Positions 1 through 5,880 of a DNA stretch of 6,041 nucleotides are shown here, one piece after another. The number at the start of each line of letters is the position of its first letter. Within the stretch, counting starts at the first letter, position 1. The translations under genes were made by a program, and so were the position numbers. The notes below the pieces were generated by a model. It was not told where the DNA came from. It saw only the letters and a program-made list of their open reading frames with translations, and did not search any database. This DNA comes from Kiritimatiellia bacterium. Its GTDB lineage: Bacteria; Verrucomicrobiota; Kiritimatiellia; RFP12; UBA1067. Where the stretch lies: contig JAQWAM010000094.1 in NCBI GenBank assembly GCA_028707675.1, positions 1 through 6,041 of the forward strand, read 5' to 3'.

Positions 1-1098
1 ATCGGGCGCGGAACCGTAATTCAGGAAATCCGCGCCACCGGCACCGTGCAGCCCATCCAAGAGGTCGAGGTTGGCACGCAGGTCAACGGTCGCATCATCC
101 GGCTTGACGCGGACTTCAACTCGGTCATCAAGGCCGGACAGATCGTGGCTCTGATCGACCCCGATGTCTATGAGGCCAACCACGCCAAGGACCGGGCTAA
201 GCTCAAATCCAACGAGGCCAATCTGGAGCAGATCAAAATCAAGCTCGCCCTGGCCGAGAAGGATCTTTCCCGCAAAAAAGAGCTGGCCAGCCGCAAGATG
301 ATGTCTCAGGCGGATCTGGATACGGCCCAAGCCGAGCGCGATGCCCTGGCTGCGCAGGTGAAGATCGCCGAGGCCGGGGTGGAGCAGTTGAAAGCGGTGG
401 CCCAGCAATCCCGCGCCAATCTGGATTACTGCACCATCCGCTCTCCGGTCGACGGCGTGGTGATCTCGCGCAATGTCGACGAGGGTCAGACCGTCGTCTC
501 GTCCATGAACGCACAACAGCTTTTCAAGATCGCCACCGATCTCAAGCGTATCCAGGTCGAGGCCAGCATCCCCGAAGCCGACGTGGGGCAGATCAAAACC
601 AACCAGGCCGTATCTTTCACAGTCGATGCCTACCGCGACACTTTCCGGGGCGCCGTCAAACAGATCCGTCTGGCGGCCGCGACTGTGCAGAATGTGGTGA
701 CCTACCCCGTTATCGTGGAGGCCGACAATCCAGAAGAGAAATTGTTTCCCGGCATGACCGCCAACATCGGCGTCGAGGTTGACCGCGCGGAGAACGCCCT
801 GCTGGTGCCGGTCGCGGCCCTGCGTTTCGCTCCGACCAACATCACCGCCGAATTGAAAGGCCCCAAGATCTGGCTGTTAAACGACCGCGGTCAGCCCGAG
901 GCCGTCAAGATCCAGCCCGGCATTTCCGACGGCGTCCACACCGCCGTCAGAGCCGATCAGGAGATCGAGGGGCGCGATGTCGTTATCGGCTTCCAGTCCA
1001 ACGGACAGACTAACGCGGGCGGGCCCCGCAACCCGTTCATGCCCACAATGCCCGGCGGCTCCAGAAGCGGCCGCAACGTGCGCCGCGCCATGCGCTGA
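1..1098 (+). CDS. Efflux pump periplasmic adaptor (MacA/HlyD family), 5'-truncated
   Basis: Membrane-fusion/adaptor subunit that bridges an inner-membrane transporter (ABC MacB-type or RND) and an outer-membrane TolC-like channel in the periplasm. The frame is open from base 1, so the true start and N-terminal membrane anchor lie outside the window; a GTG at 46 is internal and not a credible start. In the 365 visible residues, the first lipoyl half lies at about 20-55 (VEVGTQVNGRI, then GQIVALIDPDVYEA). An alpha-helical hairpin rich in Ala, Glu, Lys and Gln follows at about 60-140. The second lipoyl half is at about 143-165 (YCTIRSPVDGVVISRNVDEG), and a beta-barrel with membrane-proximal domain at about 180-330 (NVVTYPVIVEADNP, LFPGMTANIGV, LVPVAALRF). 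The tail is Gly/Pro/Arg-rich and low-complexity. The sequence wording fits MacA-like proteins best, but no transporter gene follows: the next gene is leuA on the other strand. A MacB or TolC partner would have to lie upstream or elsewhere. The exported substrate cannot be told. Confidence 0.9.
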   Translation: MGRGTVIQEIRATGTVQPIQEVEVGTQVNGRIIRLDADFNSVIKAGQIVALIDPDVYEANHAKDRAKLKSNEANLEQIKIKLALAEKDLSRKKELASRKMMSQADLDTAQAERDALAAQVKIAEAGVEQLKAVAQQSRANLDYCTIRSPVDGVVISRNVDEGQTVVSSMNAQQLFKIATDLKRIQVEASIPEADVGQIKTNQAVSFTVDAYRDTFRGAVKQIRLAAATVQNVVTYPVIVEADNPEEKLFPGMTANIGVEVDRAENALLVPVAALRFAPTNITAELKGPKIWLLNDRGQPEAVKIQPGISDGVHTAVRADQEIEGRDVVIGFQSNGQTNAGGPRNPFMPTMPGGSRSGRNVRRAMR

Positions 1099-1100
1099 TT

Positions 1101-2633
1101 TCAACCGCGCGCGCTTTCGTCCAACAGCACGTTCAAAGCCTGCAGATAGGCCAGAATGCTGGCCTCGATCACGTCTGTGGAAACGCCGCGTCCGTGGTAA
1201 ATCCGGGCGCCATCCCGCACCCGCACCGCAGCCTCGCACTGCGCGTCCACGCCGCCCGTGATCGCGGTCAACTGGAAAGCCTCGAGGCTGACATTCACCC
1301 CCAGAATTTGGCTGATCGCCTTGAAGGAAGCGTTGATCGGCCCGTCGCTGGCCGCCACCTGCTCAACCTGCTTGCCGTCACGTATCAGGCGTATGGTGCT
1401 GACCGGCGTGATCGCGTTGCTGGCCGTCACATTGTAGCGGTCAAGCTTGACGCGTTCCTCAACCATCGTCTGGATATCCTGTGCCAGCGCCGCGATATCG
1501 GCGTCACTGACACTTTTCTTGCGGTCTGCCAAATCCTTGAACTTCGCGAACAGCTCCGCCACCCGCGCGCTGTCCAGATGAAAGCCGAGCTCCTGCAGAC
1601 GGCTTTCGAAGGCGTGCTTGCCGGAATGCTTGCCCAACACCATCTTGTTGCGCGGCAGACCGATCGACTCGGGCGTCATGATCTCGTAGGTCAGAGGATT
1701 AGCCAGCACGCCGTGCTGATGTATACCGGCCTCGTGCGCGAAGGCGTTTTCGCCGACGATCGCCTTGTTGGCCTGCACCCGGCTGCCTGTCACCGCCGCC
1801 ACGCAACGGCTGGTGGCATATATTTTGGTCGTGTCGATATTGGTCTCGGCCCGGAAGAAGTCGCGGCGCGTGTGCAGCGCCATCACAACCTCTTCCAACG
1901 CGGTGTTGCCCGCGCGCTCGCCGATACCGTTGACCGTGCACTCCACCTGGTCCGCGCCGGCCTTGATCGCGGCCAACGAGTTGGCCGACGCCAATCCGAG
2001 ATCATTATGGCAATGCACCGCAAGCCTCGCCGACGCGACGTTGGGCACGTTGGCCCGAATGTCGGCGATCAGCCGGCCGAACTGCTCCGGCACCGCATAA
2101 CCGACAGTGTCGGGGATATTAACCGTTCCCGCGCCCGCCGCTATCACCCCTTCGATCATACGGTAAATGAAGTCGCGCTCGCTGCGGGAACAGTCCTCCA
2201 GCGAGAACTCAACATCCGGACAGAGATTACGCGCGTACTTGACCATGGCCACAGCCTGCTCATAAACCTTGTCCGGCTCCATCTTGAGCTTGCAGGCCAT
2301 GTGGATCGGCGATGTGGCGATAAAAGTGTGGATGCGCGGATGCGCAGCCCCGCGCACTGCCTCCCAAGCGCAGTCGATGTCCTTCGGCAGAGCCCGGCAC
2401 AGACTGGCCACCGCCGCGTTCTTGACCACTCCCGCCACAGCCCGCACCGACTCGAAATCGCCCGGGGATGCGATAGCAAAACCACCTTCGATGATGTCCA
2501 CTCGCAACTCTTCAAGATGCTCGGCCACCAGCAGCTTGTCGCGCAGATTCATGGTGCAGCCCGGCGACTGCTCGCCGTCCCGCAGAGTCGTGTCAAAAAC
2601 ATATATGCGCCGCATTTTGTCGCTTTCTCTCAT
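1101..2633 (-). CDS. leuA: 2-isopropylmalate synthase
   Basis: Cytoplasmic enzyme that condenses acetyl-CoA with 2-oxoisovalerate to give 2-isopropylmalate, the first committed step of leucine synthesis. The 510-residue length matches the bacterial long LeuA form. The TIM-barrel catalytic domain (about 8-275) has the signature LRDGEQSPG with metal-ligand Asp14 in FDTTLRDGEQ, the second signature HCHNDLGLASANS (His207 and His209), and GIGERAGN (Asn243). HEAGIHQHGVL (300-310) lies in the linker region, and a C-terminal regulatory domain (about 395-505) carries DGPINASFKAI and GRGVSTDVIEASILAYL, typical of the leucine-feedback domain. Start chosen at 2633 because AAGGGG (2641-2646) sits 7 bases upstream; an in-frame ATG at 2678 adds 15 unsupported residues, and the ATG at 2615 has a poorer Shine-Dalgarno. 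Homocitrate and citramalate synthases are relatives, but length, motifs and the Leu-rich leader upstream favour LeuA. Transcription appears to be controlled by the attenuator at 2731-2880. The gene is monocistronic in this window. Confidence 0.96.
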   Translation of the reverse strand: MRESDKMRRIYVFDTTLRDGEQSPGCTMNLRDKLLVAEHLEELRVDIIEGGFAIASPGDFESVRAVAGVVKNAAVASLCRALPKDIDCAWEAVRGAAHPRIHTFIATSPIHMACKLKMEPDKVYEQAVAMVKYARNLCPDVEFSLEDCSRSERDFIYRMIEGVIAAGAGTVNIPDTVGYAVPEQFGRLIADIRANVPNVASARLAVHCHNDLGLASANSLAAIKAGADQVECTVNGIGERAGNTALEEVVMALHTRRDFFRAETNIDTTKIYATSRCVAAVTGSRVQANKAIVGENAFAHEAGIHQHGVLANPLTYEIMTPESIGLPRNKMVLGKHSGKHAFESRLQELGFHLDSARVAELFAKFKDLADRKKSVSDADIAALAQDIQTMVEERVKLDRYNVTASNAITPVSTIRLIRDGKQVEQVAASDGPINASFKAISQILGVNVSLEAFQLTAITGGVDAQCEAAVRVRDGARIYHGRGVSTDVIEASILAYLQALNVLLDESARG

Positions 2634-2730
2634 GATCTCACCCCTTAGCCGCCGGTTTTTCACCGCCGTCCCTTGCACTACTCAACCTTGTGCGTTCGTA
2701 ACCCCGCGCAACACCGCATGCACTCCCGAG

Positions 2731-2774
2731 AAACAAAAACTCCCGCGGAATCGGCTGCGATTATCCACGGGAGT
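2731..2774 (-). terminator. Rho-independent attenuator terminator upstream of leuA
   Basis: On the minus strand the 5' arm ACTCCCGTGG (2774-2765) pairs with CCGCGGGAGT (2748-2739) over all 10 positions, counting one G-U pair, with a 16-base loop. TTTTTGTTT (2739-2731) follows at once. On the plus strand the same bases give a C-A mismatch in place of the wobble and no U-tract, so the structure is meant for the leuA transcript. It lies about 97 bases before the leuA start and 25 bases after the leader-peptide stop codon, where an attenuator terminator is expected. There is no gene upstream on this strand that it could simply be ending. Confidence 0.85.
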
Positions 2775-2839
2775 CCTGTCTTGCGTTTGTCATAAAAGAC
2801 TACACAACTTCACCCCCGTGGCAGCCAAGCAGCCACAAG
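2765..2839 (-). promoter_or_regulatory. Leucine attenuator: competing 1:2 and 2:3 (antiterminator) stems
   Basis: Segment 2, CCACGGGGGT (2821-2812), lies inside the end of the leader-peptide reading frame and pairs with segment 3, ACTCCCGTGG (2774-2765), over 10 positions with one G-U. Segment 3 is also the 5' arm of the terminator, so the two stems exclude each other. Segment 1, CTTGTGGC (2839-2832), covers the Leu15-Trp16 codons and the start of Leu17. It can pair with GCCACGGG (2822-2815), overlapping segment 2, to give an 8-bp stem with two G-U pairs and a 9-base loop. This is the textbook arrangement of ribosome-mediated attenuation as in trp, his and leu operons. A ribosome stalled early in the Leu cluster frees segment 2 for antitermination; a ribosome at the stop codon (2800-2802) covers segment 2 and lets the terminator form. 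Pairings were read by eye; no folding energies were computed. Confidence 0.75.
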
Positions 2840-2880
2840 CCGGTAAGTCGCAGGTCAAACGCATAGCTTTCTCTTCTCAT
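2800..2880 (-). CDS. leuL: leuA leader peptide, 26 residues, Leu-rich
   Basis: A 26-codon frame with ATG at 2880 and TAG at 2802-2800. Its core reads DLRLTGLWLLG: five Leu codons (CTG, CTT, TTG, CTG, CTT) within nine codons, at positions 10, 12, 15, 17 and 18. It sits just upstream of a terminator and antiterminator pair and ahead of a leucine-synthesis gene, which is what gives it meaning. The product itself probably has no function; ribosome progress along the Leu codons would sense charged tRNA-Leu. An in-frame TAG four codons before the ATG fixes this as the only ATG start. No good Shine-Dalgarno is visible: the nearest purine-rich stretch, GGGTGAT, is about 20 bases upstream, which is too far. 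The Leu codons used are not obviously rare ones. The name leuL is by analogy with the enterobacterial leader peptide. Confidence 0.75.
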   Translation of the reverse strand: MRRESYAFDLRLTGLWLLGCHGGEVV

Positions 2881-3023
2881 TTGTTTGTACTATCGCATAT
2901 CACCCGCGCCCGGCGCAAGCACGATTTACGGCGGTTGATGTCGAGACACAGGAAGTGGACGCTCGCTATATAACTCCCGCCGCTCAAAAAGATCTCCCCG
3001 CGGCAAAATAGAATCGCGCCCAT

Positions 3024-3046
3024 TGTTTGAACTTGCATTTCAAACA
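3024..3046. repeat. 23-base inverted repeat in the leuA/dehydrogenase intergenic region
   Basis: TGTTTGAA and TTCAAACA form perfect 8-base arms around a 7-base spacer. The palindrome begins about 5 bases downstream of the predicted leuA start point and about 80 bases upstream of the divergent dehydrogenase gene. It could be an operator for a dimeric regulator or a small hairpin at the 5' end of the leader RNA. It has no U-tract on either side, so it is not a terminator. Confidence 0.5.
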
Positions 3047-3057
3047 CCAAAGCGGAC

Positions 3058-3066
3058 ATTATAACA
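3058..3066 (-). promoter_or_regulatory. Candidate leuA promoter, extended -10
   Basis: Minus-strand TGTTATAAT is a perfect TATAAT (3063-3058) preceded by an extended -10 TGn. The hexamer 17 bases upstream, CGCTGA, is a poor -35, which extended -10 promoters tolerate. Initiation would fall near 3051, giving about 170 bases before the leader peptide and about 420 before leuA. That is long for a leader transcript, so a second promoter closer to 2880 is possible. A weak pair there, TTGCGC and GATAGT with 18 bases between them, would place the start almost at the leader ATG. Confidence 0.45.
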
Positions 3067-3128
3067 TCCGTTGACGCGATTCAGCGTCCAAGCAAATGCG
3101 TCGCTTACTGATTAAGTGAAAGGTTGGC

Positions 3129-4397
3129 ATGAAACATGTTTTTGTGGGGTTCGGCTTCGGACCCATCCAGTCGGGGCTGTTCGCGAAAGAGGCTTACTCG
3201 GGCGGGCGTTTTTCGGAGATCGCGGTAGCGGAGGTTGACCCCGCTTTGGTCGCGGCAGTGCGCGGCAACAACGATTGCTACACGCTGAACGTGGCCGCCG
3301 CGAACGGCGTCGAGCAGGTTCAGGTCGAGGGAGTCAAGTTGCTCGACCCCGCGCAGCCGGATGACGAGCGGCGTTTGAACGACGCGCTGAGCCGCGCCAC
3401 GGAGATCGTGACATCGCTGCCGTCGGTGGCTTTCTTCGCGCGCGGCGGAACCGCGAGCGTGGCCGGCCGCATCGCCGCGGGTTTGTGCGGAGCCGCCGGA
3501 CAAACTATCGTGTACACGGCCGAGAACAACAACCACGCGGCCGAGATTCTTGAAAAGGATGTGAGGAACGCCGTGCCGCAGGGCGCGCGGCCGCGTGCGG
3601 CGCAGTATCTGAACACCGTGATCGGCAAGATGAGCCAGGTCATCAATGATCCGGACGAGATCGCGCGGCGCGGATTGGCGCCGGTCGCGCCGGGATTCCC
3701 GCGCGCGTTCCTGGTCGAATCGTTCAACCGCATCTTGGTGTCTAAGATCACGCTGCCCGGCTTCGAGCCCGGCATCACGGCGTTCGAGGAGAAGGCCGAC
3801 CTGCTGCCTTTCGAAGAGGCCAAGCTGTACGGCCACAACGCCATCCACACGCTCTTGGGCTTTTTGGCGCAGGACTCCCGACTCTCCCTGATGTCGGATC
3901 TGCGCGGACGGCCAGATCTGCTGGGGCTTGCGCGCAAAGCTTTCATAGACGAGAGCGGCGCGGCGCTGGTCCGGCGCTACCGGAACCACGGCGACGCCCT
4001 TTTCACAGAGGCGGGTTTCCGCGCTTATGCCGAGGATCTGTTGGAGCGCATGACCAACCCGCATCTCGCTGACACCGTTGCGCGGGCCACCCGCGACCCG
4101 GTGCGCAAACTCGGGCGCACAGACCGCATCTTCGGCGCGATCCGGCTTTGTATGGAATACGGCATGGAACCGCTCAACCTCGCTGCCGGGGCACTGGCCG
4201 GCTTGCGCGCGCTGGCGGAAGACAAGGAATGTCCGGCCAGCCCCGCCTTCGAGGCCTTGCGTTCCGGCAGGAAGCTGGATGCAGACGCCTTGGCGCAATG
4301 CCTGACCGCCATCTGGGGCGACGCTTGTGCGGCCGATGAACTGCGCGATATCGCCGACCTGCTGCAGCGCGCGAGCGCGCTCCCGCACCGCAGTTGA
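3129..4397 (+). CDS. MtlD-like polyol(-phosphate) dehydrogenase (long-chain polyol dehydrogenase family)
   Basis: Probable cytoplasmic NAD(H)-dependent oxidoreductase acting on a sugar alcohol or its phosphate, related to mannitol-1-phosphate 5-dehydrogenase (fructose 6-phosphate/mannitol 1-phosphate). The N-terminal Rossmann part begins MKHVFVGFGFGPIQSG, aligning with the MtlD GAGNIGRG loop, with acidic Asp37 after strand two (AVAEVD) placed to favour NAD. ENNN (132-135) matches the MtlD 'ENMV' segment. The C-terminal helical domain has the family catalytic pattern Lys232-x4-Asn237-x2-His240 (KLYGHNAIH), followed by DESGAALVRRY (274-284) and NPHLADTVARATRDPVRKLGRTDR (310-333), close to the corresponding MtlD blocks. 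At 422 residues it is about 40 longer than E. coli MtlD; at least part of the excess looks to lie around residues 170-195. The start has AAAGG (3119-3123) 5 bases upstream. No PTS transporter, sugar kinase or regulator is adjacent, so the exact substrate is open. It is divergent from leuA and convergent with the hydrolase gene. Confidence 0.8.
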   Translation: MKHVFVGFGFGPIQSGLFAKEAYSGGRFSEIAVAEVDPALVAAVRGNNDCYTLNVAAANGVEQVQVEGVKLLDPAQPDDERRLNDALSRATEIVTSLPSVAFFARGGTASVAGRIAAGLCGAAGQTIVYTAENNNHAAEILEKDVRNAVPQGARPRAAQYLNTVIGKMSQVINDPDEIARRGLAPVAPGFPRAFLVESFNRILVSKITLPGFEPGITAFEEKADLLPFEEAKLYGHNAIHTLLGFLAQDSRLSLMSDLRGRPDLLGLARKAFIDESGAALVRRYRNHGDALFTEAGFRAYAEDLLERMTNPHLADTVARATRDPVRKLGRTDRIFGAIRLCMEYGMEPLNLAAGALAGLRALAEDKECPASPAFEALRSGRKLDADALAQCLTAIWGDACAADELRDIADLLQRASALPHRS

Positions 4398-4446
4398 TCC
4401 GCGCCCGTCGGGATCCCGCCAGGTTGCGATCGGGTGGCTGTCGCTA

Positions 4447-5742
4447 TCAGAGGGGGTTCAGTTCGAAGCGCTGCCGTCTGGGTTTGCGGGCTGTATCGAT
4501 CTGCGCTTCAAGGTCGGTTATGATTCTGTCAAGCTCCGCCAGTTTTTCCGCCGGACCGTTTTCAAGCTGAATTTTGCGCCAGCGCTCGAAGTAGACATTG
4601 TTCTTCTTGAAAACCAGGCCCAGCACCTGCATCGCCTGCGCCGCGTTCGGCGTGGAGGCAGTCGCGAGATTCACCCCTGCGGCAAGCTGTTCGCGGCTGT
4701 AGTCCCCGACTTTCAGGCCGTCGATGGACAACGCATAGCTCGCTTCCTTAAGCCCGGCGACCTTAAGCATATAACGGTTCAGTTCCTCGCTTACCGGCGC
4801 CAGCGCCAGCGCCGCCGTGGCCTTGGCGTCGACCGGCATGGGCAGAGCGTGGTCGAGCCGGTCAAAACTGATTGTTCCGCCCTTGACCTTAAAGTTTGAG
4901 ATTTCGCAGTTTTTCTCGCAGACGACCTTGCCGAGAAAAAACCAGCGCGAGAGATCAATCCCGCATTCGGATACCAGCGCCGGGGCATTGAGCTGTTTCA
5001 GGATCGTCCAGGCCATCAGCGTGTGGCCGGCCGGACCGGGATGCACCGCGTCGCCGCCGCCGATCATCGCGTCCGGCTTGGCGGCGCGCGCGTCGAGCAT
5101 GATCTTCATGTAGGGGGCGAACTGATCCACATACACCGCCCCGTTAGCGGCGGCCACCTCGCGCAAAGCGTCGGAGAATTTGCGCAGCGACTGGTTTTTG
5201 ACATTCTTGTCGTGCGCGGCCGGCGGCTTGTCCTCGATCGGCTGCGGTGTGAGCAACGCGACCCGCGCGCCTTGGGCCTTTAGGATCTTGACGATCTCGG
5301 TCTGGCTGCGCGTGTACGCGCGGCAGATGTCCTCCCGGAACGCCTGATAAGCGTGATCGTTCATGCCGAACTTGACGGTCACGGCCGTGGGCTTGTGCGG
5401 CAGCACGTCTCGCTCCAGGCCGGCCCGCACCGCCTTTTCGACCATTTCGTCCAGCAGCGCGCCCGTAGCGGAGAACAGCGCCTTCTCGTCGGTCTTGAAA
5501 CGCTTGCGCAGCCACGCAGTGTCGCCGCCCCAGCCGACGTTGCGGAAACGGAACCGCCGGTCGGGAAAGCGCGTCAGCGCGTACGCCTCGAGATAGGTCG
5601 TGTAGAGCTTCTGCTGGGTGATGCTGTCACCCAGAAAAACGACCGAATCGTTGTCCCTGAAGAAGAATCCCTTTTCAGTCTCGCAACGCGCCATGACCAC
5701 GGTTAGCGCAACAAAACCAGCCAACAACATACGCTTGCTCAT
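4447..5742 (-). CDS. Secreted SGNH/GDSL-family hydrolase
   Basis: Predicted exported esterase-type hydrolase. Residues 1-20 form a Sec signal peptide: a Lys/Arg start, a hydrophobic core LLAGFVALTVV, and likely cleavage near VMA. A Cys at 20 is preceded by Ala-Arg, which does not make a good lipobox. The four SGNH blocks are all present: FLGDSIT (catalytic Ser40), NVGWGGDT (Gly70 region, oxyanion), GMND (Asn128), and DAVH (Asp231 and His234, the other two catalytic residues), ending at about 250. Residues 255-380 form a beta-rich extension with YALSIDGLKVGDYSREQLAAGVNLA, a layout I associate with Planctomycetes and Lentisphaerae GDSL proteins. Residues 385-420 look like a helical or coiled tail. 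Relatives deacylate carbohydrates or lipids, so acetyl-polysaccharide esterase is plausible but not proven. The start at 5742 is supported by AAGGAGG (5748-5754) with 5-base spacing; the ATG at 5746 is in another frame and too close to it. Its 3' end faces the dehydrogenase across 49 bases with no clear terminator. Confidence 0.92.
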   Translation of the reverse strand: MSKRMLLAGFVALTVVMARCETEKGFFFRDNDSVVFLGDSITQQKLYTTYLEAYALTRFPDRRFRFRNVGWGGDTAWLRKRFKTDEKALFSATGALLDEMVEKAVRAGLERDVLPHKPTAVTVKFGMNDHAYQAFREDICRAYTRSQTEIVKILKAQGARVALLTPQPIEDKPPAAHDKNVKNQSLRKFSDALREVAAANGAVYVDQFAPYMKIMLDARAAKPDAMIGGGDAVHPGPAGHTLMAWTILKQLNAPALVSECGIDLSRWFFLGKVVCEKNCEISNFKVKGGTISFDRLDHALPMPVDAKATAALALAPVSEELNRYMLKVAGLKEASYALSIDGLKVGDYSREQLAAGVNLATASTPNAAQAMQVLGLVFKKNNVYFERWRKIQLENGPAEKLAELDRIITDLEAQIDTARKPRRQRFELNPL

Positions 5743-5880
5743 CCATGCCTCCTTATTAGTGATTTACCCTTTTGAAAAACAATTAACATTACCCGCCAAA
5801 AGCCGGTTTGTCGAGAATAGTGCGCAGGATACCAACAATGCAGGACATTTTCATTTGACCTTTTTTTGTGGTGCACCCCA
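5743..5880. other. Intergenic region between the VapC-type and hydrolase genes
   Basis: These 138 bases are clearly more AT-rich than the flanking genes and should hold the hydrolase promoter on the minus strand, but no convincing -35/-10 pair is visible. Two short features stand out: a run of seven T at 5861-5867 (plus strand) and the perfect palindrome GGTGCACC at 5870-5877, just after the toxin stop codon. The T-run has no strong stem before it on the plus strand and reads as A on the minus strand, so it is not a terminator for the toxin gene. Confidence 0.4.

Noticed and set aside
1194..2648. 484-codon open frame on the plus strand opposite leuA
   Set aside because: Shadow of leuA in GC-rich sequence: Arg/His-rich, with no recognisable domain, while the minus strand encodes an unmistakable LeuA.
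2269..2973. 234-codon plus-strand frame across the leuA start and its leader
   Set aside because: It runs antisense to leuA and through the attenuator, is low in recognisable content, and has no supporting context.
2634..3051. T-box riboswitch controlling leuA
   Set aside because: No T-box consensus (AGGGTGGNACCGCG-like) is present before the terminator. The Leu-rich leader frame and paired segments explain the region better.
2877..3059. 60-codon frame on the minus strand upstream of the leader peptide, as a real gene
   Set aside because: Its ATG overlaps the predicted -10 element and has no Shine-Dalgarno, and the product resembles nothing I know. It is kept only as a possible coupling frame in the findings.
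3071..3099. TTGACG at 3071-3076 as the -35 of the dehydrogenase promoter
   Set aside because: The -35 is good, but the bases at 17-18 spacing (AAATGC/AATGCG) are a poor -10, so I do not call a promoter.
3105..4388. 427-codon open frame on the minus strand opposite the dehydrogenase
   Set aside because: Arg/Gln/Val-rich antisense shadow with no family motifs. The plus-strand frame has a Shine-Dalgarno and the catalytic Lys-Asn-His pattern.
4409..4418. CGGGATCCCG palindrome between the convergent dehydrogenase and hydrolase genes, as a terminator
   Set aside because: It has no room for a hairpin loop without losing central pairs and no T-tract on either side; likely chance in GC-rich DNA.
5861..5877. 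T-run plus GGTGCACC palindrome as a terminator of the VapC-type gene
   Set aside because: On the toxin's strand the run is A, not U, and follows the palindrome, so it cannot be a rho-independent terminator for that gene.
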